A stretch of DNA of 33,614 bases from contig QIGO01000159.1 of NCBI GenBank assembly GCA_003230015.1, forward strand, positions 1 through 33,614, written 5' to 3'. Under the pieces are notes generated by a model that was given only the letters and a program-made list of their open reading frames with translations, did not search any database and was not told the DNA's origin. This DNA is from Alphaproteobacteria bacterium (lineage in GTDB: Bacteria > Pseudomonadota > Alphaproteobacteria > UBA6615). Positions 28,153-33,614 of this stretch are shown here, piece after piece. The position numbers were made by a program, and so were the translations under genes. Each line of letters begins with the position of its first letter. Position 1 is the first letter of the stretch.

Positions 28153-29000
28153 CGCCGCATCACCGGGTCCAGCACCGCGCGCAAACCGTCGCCCAGGGCG
28201 TTAAAACCCACCACCACGACGATAATACAGGCCACCGGCAACGCCATCAGCCACCAGGATTGATAGACATATTGCCGCCCTTCTTGGATCAGGCCGCCCC
28301 AGGTCGGGAAGTCCGATGCCACGCTCAAGCCGACAAAACTGAGGATCGCTTCGACGATCACCGCGATCCCCATCTCCAGGGTCAGCAGCACCAGCAGCAC
28401 CGGCAGCAGGTTCGGCAGAATCTCGCCCAGCAGGATACGCCACCGGCTCAGCCCGATGGTCACCGCCGAGGTCACATAATCCTGCTCCCGCTGCACCAGC
28501 ACTTCGGCCCGCACCACCCGGCAGAACCGCGTCCAATCGACAATGACAATGGCGATGATCACCGAATGCAGGCCGGCACCGATCACCGCCACCAGGACGA
28601 TGGACAGCAACACCGGTGGAAACGCCATCCAGATATCCACCAGGCGCGAGATCACCATATCGGCCCAGCCGCCGAAATAACCCGCCACCAATCCCAGTAC
28701 GGTCCCCAGAATGGCCGCCAGACTAGCCGCCACCACCGCCACCGTAAGGGCGATCCGCGCGCCGAAAATCAGCCGCGAAAAAATATCCCGGCCCAAGCCG
28801 TCCGTCCCCAGCAGATAACGGGGATCGCCCCCGGACCAACGCGGTGGCAGGAGCGAATCCAGCAAATCCTGCCGCAGCGGGTCTTCGGGCGCGAGCAGCG
28901 GCGCGCCCAGCGCCACCACCACCAGCAGCACCACGACACCGCCGCCCAGAACAACCCGCCGGTTACCCGCCAGCGCCCGCCATAACCGACGCTCACCCAT
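28149..29000 (-). CDS. Dipeptide/oligopeptide ABC transporter permease, DppC-like
   Basis: PRYLLGTDGLGRDIFSRLIFGARIALTVAVVAA; EQDYVTSAVTIGLSRWRILLGEILPNLLP; PTWGGLIQEGRQYV. Confidence 0.93.
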   Translation of the reverse strand: MGERRLWRALAGNRRVVLGGGVVVLLVVVALGAPLLAPEDPLRQDLLDSLLPPRWSGGDPRYLLGTDGLGRDIFSRLIFGARIALTVAVVAASLAAILGTVLGLVAGYFGGWADMVISRLVDIWMAFPPVLLSIVLVAVIGAGLHSVIIAIVIVDWTRFCRVVRAEVLVQREQDYVTSAVTIGLSRWRILLGEILPNLLPVLLVLLTLEMGIAVIVEAILSFVGLSVASDFPTWGGLIQEGRQYVYQSWWLMALPVACIIVVVVGFNALGDGLRAVLDPVMRR

Positions 29001-29993
29001 GACGCACCCGTGGGTTGAGCATGACAATCGTCATGTCGATCAGCAGGTTAATGGCGATGAACAGCACAGCGAAGGTCAGCACCAGCCCTTGAATCAGCGG
29101 CAGGTCCCGCGATATCACTGCCCCCAGCGCCATATTGCCGATCCCCGGATAGCTAAAAATCCGCTCGATCAGCACCGTGCCGCCCACCAGAAAGGTGAAC
29201 TGAACACCGGTCAGTGTCACCGCCGGGATCATCGCGTTGCGCAAAGCCTCGCGCAGGATGATACGCCCCCGGGTAAAGCCTTTCACCCGCGCCACCATGA
29301 TGTAGTCCTGGGTCATCGCTTCGCTCAGCGAGGCCTTGAGCATGCGTGTGATCACCGCCATCAACGGCAGTGCCAGCGCCACCGCCGGCGCCACCAAATG
29401 GGTCAGCAGCATGGCCAGCACCCCGAACTCGCCCCGCAAGAGGCTCTCGGCCAAATAGAACTGGCTGCTGAATTCAATCGCCTGGCGCGGGTCGACGCGC
29501 CCGGAGATCGGCAGCACCGGCACCAGCACCCCCAGCACCAATATGAACACCAGCCCCCACAAGAAATCGGGGATCGCCAGGGTCAGGCCGGTAATCCCGT
29601 CCACCAGCGCTTCCGGCCACCGCCCGCGCCAATAGACACCCGCCATGGCCAGCAGCCCCCCACAGCCAGCAAGGTGGCGACCAGCGCCAGTTCCAGTGTT
29701 GCCGGCAAGCGGCTCAACACCAGCAGACCGACATTCTGGCGCAAACTGATCGAGATGCCGAAATCGCCGCGCAGCAAATCCGCCAGCCAGCGCGTAAACT
29801 GCACCAATATCGGCTGGTCCAGGCCATAGACGCGCCGCAGATTGGCGATATCCTCGGCCCCCGCGCCGGGCGGAATCATCATCGCGATAGGGTCGCCCGG
29901 AACCACCCGCAGCAACACGAAGACGATCACCGCCACACCGAACAGCGTCGGCACCGCCAGCAGCAGGCGCCGCAAGAAATACGTCCCGGACAC
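28993..29993 (-). pseudogene. Dipeptide/oligopeptide ABC transporter permease, DppB-like, split by a frameshift near 29656-29661
   Basis: ORF 29583-29993 encodes the N-terminus (MSGTYFLRRLLLAVPTLFGVAVIVFVLLRVVPGDPIA...); ORF 28993-29646 encodes the rest (...LVDGITGLTLAIPDFLWGLVFILVLG...). Join at a G6 run (minus strand); one extra G gives continuous LLAVGGLLAMAGVYWRGRWPEAL. Confidence 0.8.
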
Positions 29994-30021
29994 CGGGCCC
30001 CGGCTTTCGCTTGTCCCGGCC

Positions 30022-31569
30022 CTAGTTTGCCGGTTTGATCAGTTGCGGCAGCACATAATTGGCCACATGCGGTGTCATCGACAGCCCCTCGCGCAGCACG
30101 ATCGGCTGTACATATTGCAGCAACGGGATGACATAACCCTGTTCGGCGATATACCGGTCGACCTTCTTATAACCCGCGATCCGTTTGGCCTCGTCCGTTT
30201 CGCCCAGCAACGGCAGCAACATGCCGTCGAGATCGTCCGTATCCCAAACCGAATGGGGCGACGGCCCGAACATGGCGAAGAAGGTCGAGGTCGACGGATC
30301 GCCGATGGAGTTGCCCCAGTTATAGAAAGCCGCCGGCGCCAATTCGTCCCGCGCCCGCAATTCGAAATGTTTGGCGATCTCGTATATTTCGATTTCCGCC
30401 TCGATCCCCACATTGCGCCACATGCCGACGATCGCCTGGATCATCTCGAAATCTTTCGGCTTAAAACCCCGCGTCGTCTGAATGGTGAACTTCACCGGGT
30501 TATCCGTCGAGAAACCCGACGCCGCCAACAATTCTTTCGCTTTGTCCGGGTCGTAGGGCACTTTGATACTGGCATCGAAGGCGGCATATTCCGGCGCTTG
30601 CAGGGTATCTATAGGCACCCCATAGCCGCGCAGTAGCCGGTCGACAATGGCTTCTTTGTTGATCGCGTAGCTGGCCGCCAGGCGGACATTCTTATCCTCC
30701 ATGGGACCGATATCATTGAGGAAAATCATCGCGATGTCCGAGACCGGCGTTGACAGCCCCTGCAACCCCGGTTTGGCGCTCAGCCTGTCGAATTCCTCAT
30801 AGGGGATTTCGATGGTCAGATCCGATGCCCCACTCTCGATTTCGGCGACCCGGCTGGTCGCGTCGGTGACGAATTTGAATACCACCGTTTCGAATGCCGG
30901 TTTCGGCCCCCAATATTTGTCGAAGGCTTTTAGCCGCAGGAACGAATCCCGTTCGAACACATCCACCCTATAGGGCCCCGAGCCAATAGGATTTTGCTCG
31001 AAACCCTCGCTGCCCACCTCTTCGAGATATTTTTTCGGCAGCACATAACCGGTCAGGAAGGCCATCCATTTGAACAGCACCGGGTCGAAATTCAGCACAT
31101 CGGCGGTGATATTGTTGCCATCGATCTCAAAGTTGCCGATCCCGGCCCACACCGGCTGCACCGGATTGCCCGCGTCAGGGTCCGCCGCGCGCGTCAGCGA
31201 CCACACCACGTCTTCGGCCGTCACCGGCGCCCCGTCATGCCAAAAGGCGCCGTCGCGCAGGGTAAAACTGACCTTGCTGCGGTCATCATTCCAGCCCCAA
31301 CTGGTCAGCAAACCCTCCCGCAAACTGAGGTCGTTATCCAGGTCGAGATACTGGTCGAACACCGACTTATAGATCGATTGCAGAGTCGGATTGACCGCCG
31401 ACGTCCCCACTGTCGGATCCCATGACGGCAACGCCACATTATAGGCGATGGTCAGTGAATCCGCGCTCTGCGCCAACGCAGCGCCACCAAAGGACGAGGC
31501 CAAAACCGGCAGCGCGGCGGCACCGGCCGCGCCATATTTCAGCACCCGTCGACGATCCATATATTTCAT
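30022..31569 (-). CDS. Dpp/Opp-type (family 5) ABC transporter substrate-binding protein, Tat-like signal
   Basis: MKYMDRRRVLKYGAAGAAALPVLASSFGGAALAQ; LREGLLTSWGWNDDRSKVSFTLRDGAFWHDGAPVTAEDVVWSLTRAADP; NPIGSGPYRVD. Confidence 0.93.
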   Translation of the reverse strand: MKYMDRRRVLKYGAAGAAALPVLASSFGGAALAQSADSLTIAYNVALPSWDPTVGTSAVNPTLQSIYKSVFDQYLDLDNDLSLREGLLTSWGWNDDRSKVSFTLRDGAFWHDGAPVTAEDVVWSLTRAADPDAGNPVQPVWAGIGNFEIDGNNITADVLNFDPVLFKWMAFLTGYVLPKKYLEEVGSEGFEQNPIGSGPYRVDVFERDSFLRLKAFDKYWGPKPAFETVVFKFVTDATSRVAEIESGASDLTIEIPYEEFDRLSAKPGLQGLSTPVSDIAMIFLNDIGPMEDKNVRLAASYAINKEAIVDRLLRGYGVPIDTLQAPEYAAFDASIKVPYDPDKAKELLAASGFSTDNPVKFTIQTTRGFKPKDFEMIQAIVGMWRNVGIEAEIEIYEIAKHFELRARDELAPAAFYNWGNSIGDPSTSTFFAMFGPSPHSVWDTDDLDGMLLPLLGETDEAKRIAGYKKVDRYIAEQGYVIPLLQYVQPIVLREGLSMTPHVANYVLPQLIKPAN

Positions 31570-31623
31570 GAATTTTCCTCCCCAGGAGCGAGTCGGCATT
31601 TTGCCGCCCGCAATTTGTTTTGA

Positions 31624-32862
31624 TTATTCGGCGGCGGGCTCGCTCTCCGTCCAACGCGCCATCAGCGTGTTGGACGGCAGTGATTCATCCGCCATCTTCT
31701 TCGCTGTCTCAATGCCGGCAATCGGCAAGTTCGCGGGGTCCAGCAACCCGATCTGTACTAATACCGAAGCCTGATCCCAGTAAATATGCTCGTGATAGAG
31801 CTTGTTGCCGCGGAAGCAAATGATCCCCACCAGCGGTATTTCCACATACCGCCGCGTCGGCGCCACACCCGGCAGCATCCAATCGATTTCGATATCATGG
31901 GTAAAACAAAATAGCATTTCATCCACGACCCTATCCGACCCCACGGTCCGTGAGATCGGGATCAGCTTGGTATCCGCCGGCGTTTTTGGAATGAAATGGT
32001 TCTTGTAGAACCGATGTAGATCCTTGTAACCGACCCCGCCGGTCATGGTCGGGATATGATTGACGTAGGGCTCATCCACCATGGTCGCCATGGTCGCGTC
32101 CACGTCGCGGGCCCCGAATTCATAGTCGACATGGGCCTCCCACAGCTCTACCAGATTGTAAATCGGTCCCATCACCCGCCGAAACAGTGCCACCGCGCTG
32201 GTATGGGCGATCATCGCCGACGCTTTATCGTAGGACGGCCGCCCCGGCGTGCTGAACGCGTGGGCCGCCCCGGGATAGTCGAAAAATTCGGTATGTTTGT
32301 GATCGCTGAAGGCAGCCTTGATTTTGGCCACGGCCTCTTGCGGCACATGGTCATCCTCGCCGGCGAAATGAAATGCCATGGGACAGGTTACGGCCCCCGC
32401 CTCGTCGAGCAGACTCTCGATACCAACGCCGTAATAGCTCACCGCGCAATCCACCCCGCACCGCGCCGCCGCCAGAAAGGCCAGCTTGCCGCCCAGGCAG
32501 AAGCCCAGCGCCCCGACCATACCGGTCACTTCCGGCATCGCCCGCATGGCGGCCACCGTAGCACCCATATCTTCGGCCGCCTTGTCCAGGTCGAACTGGC
32601 CCAGATAGCCCAGCGCCTTGCCGAAATCCGCCTCGTCGTAACCCAGCGATATTCCCGGCTCGATGCGCCAAAACAGGTCCGGCGCCACCACCACATAGCC
32701 TTCTTCGGCATAATGCTTGGCCACGTCATGCATCTGCTGGTTGAGCCCGAAAATCTCTTGCAGCAATAGGATCGCCGGCCCGCTGCCGCTTTCGGGCAGT
32801 GTCACCAAGGCCTTGAAATTCCCGCCATCGGCGGCGGCGATATCCATATAAGTGCCCGTCAT
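31624..32862 (-). CDS. Dienelactone hydrolase family protein with C-terminal SnoaL/NTF2-like domain (fusion)
   Basis: 412 aa; [53 protein letters not shown] (Cys nucleophile), [18 protein letters not shown]-term about 180 aa with [96 protein letters not shown] typical of SnoaL-like folds. Confidence 0.85.
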   Translation of the reverse strand: MTGTYMDIAAADGGNFKALVTLPESGSGPAILLLQEIFGLNQQMHDVAKHYAEEGYVVVAPDLFWRIEPGISLGYDEADFGKALGYLGQFDLDKAAEDMGATVAAMRAMPEVTGMVGALGFCLGGKLAFLAAARCGVDCAVSYYGVGIESLLDEAGAVTCPMAFHFAGEDDHVPQEAVAKIKAAFSDHKHTEFFDYPGAAHAFSTPGRPSYDKASAMIAHTSAVALFRRVMGPIYNLVELWEAHVDYEFGARDVDATMATMVDEPYVNHIPTMTGGVGYKDLHRFYKNHFIPKTPADTKLIPISRTVGSDRVVDEMLFCFTHDIEIDWMLPGVAPTRRYVEIPLVGIICFRGNKLYHEHIYWDQASVLVQIGLLDPANLPIAGIETAKKMADESLPSNTLMARWTESEPAAE

Positions 32863-33020
32863 ACGAGCTTCCTCCCTGCCTATCCGTCCGATCCATGGGG
32901 CCGGCGAACGATTGTCAGCGCAAGCTTAGTGCGCCCCCCAAGGTGTGTAAACGCGCGCGCCGACCGCGCCGGCGAATCCCTGCTACACTCACCGGCAAGC
33001 GACCAGGGAGGATCGAGAAT

Positions 33021-33614
33021 ATGCGCGCCTTGATGATGGACACCCCGCTGCTGATTTCGGCTCTACTGCGCCACGCCGCCAACGCCTGCGCTGACCAACA
33101 AATCGTCTCGCGAACCGTCGCCGGACCCATCCACCGCTATACCTATGCCCAAGCCCACCAGCGATCCTGCCAACTCGCCAATGCCCTGGTGGCGTATGGC
33201 ATTACCCCCGGCGATCGCATCGGCACCATCGCCTGGAACGGTTTTCGTCATTTTGAGATTTATTTTGCCGTCTCCGGCATGGGTGCTGTCTGTCACACCA
33301 TGAATCCCCGGCTCTCCCCCGACCAGCTCGTCTATATCGTTAATCACGCCGGTGACCGGCTGCTGTTTGTCGATACCACATACCACTTTCCTGCCCTTGG
33401 TCGAGGCCATCGCCAGCCAATTGACCAATCTCGAAGCCGTCATTGTCATGACCGGCGCCGAGGATATGCCTGCGACAACACTCACCAACGCCCTTTGTTA
33501 TGAAGATTTCATCGCTGCCCATAGCGACAGTTACGACTGGCCGGATTTCGACGAGAACACCGCCTCGTCCCTTTGTTACACCTCCGGCACCACCGGCAAT
33601 CCCAAGGGCGTCCT
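33021..33614 (+). pseudogene. AMP-dependent acyl-CoA synthetase (medium/long-chain fatty-acyl type), N-terminal part, frameshifted at 33373-33386; 3' end beyond window
   Basis: Frame 1: [93 protein letters not shown]...; after the frameshift [23 protein letters not shown]...ASSLCYTSGTTGNPKGV (AMP-binding motif). Confidence 0.85.
33373..33386. repeat. 7-bp perfect tandem duplication ATACCAC x2
   Basis: gATACCACATACCACtttcc; removing one unit restores [13 protein letters not shown] in frame. Confidence 0.95.

Noticed and set aside
27124-28263. 379-aa plus-strand ORF opposite the ABC ATPases
   Set aside because: Overlaps well-supported dppD/dppF-like genes on the other strand; translated product is His/Arg/Pro/Gln-rich with no motif.
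32919-32936. GCGCA-AGCTTAG-TGCGC inverted repeat between DLH and acyl-CoA synthetase genes
   Set aside because: Only a 5-bp GC stem in GC-rich DNA; no T-tract; not distinguishable from chance.
33420-33428. TTGACCA half-site in acyl-CoA synthetase
   Set aside because: Inside coding sequence, no TGGTCAA partner.

Overview
This is a GC-rich, alphaproteobacterial-looking (Rhodospirillales-like; inferred from gene families only) chromosomal window that is almost fully coding. In order: (i) 5'-truncated egtB-like gene (-); (ii) kdgK-eda pair for 2-keto-3-deoxygluconate catabolism; (iii) a reductive pyrimidine-catabolism locus with a RutR-like TetR regulator, omega/beta-alanine aminotransferase, preT-preA and beta-ureidopropionase, and an exact RutR-type palindrome TTGACCA-GT-TGGTCAA in the divergent promoter; (iv) an envelope module of lipoprotein, ChvI-like response regulator, ChvG-like kinase, glucosaminidase lipoprotein and peptidoglycan-binding lipoprotein; (v) formate-tetrahydrofolate ligase; (vi) a second OmpR-type two-component system; (vii) a Rid protein lacking the canonical Arg, followed by a translationally coupled LLM flavin monooxygenase / HisC-like aminotransferase / LivGFHM ABC transporter operon with a convergent LivK, which is the best candidate for an undescribed catabolic system; (viii) a Dpp-type ABC transporter operon with a dienelactone hydrolase-SnoaL fusion, a frameshifted permease (dppB-like) and an in-frame ABC-ATPase/SDR fusion ORF; (ix) an acyl-CoA synthetase disrupted by a 7-bp tandem duplication, running off the right edge. 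No tRNA, rRNA, CRISPR array or transposon was recognised. All family calls come from motif recognition; no database search was run.
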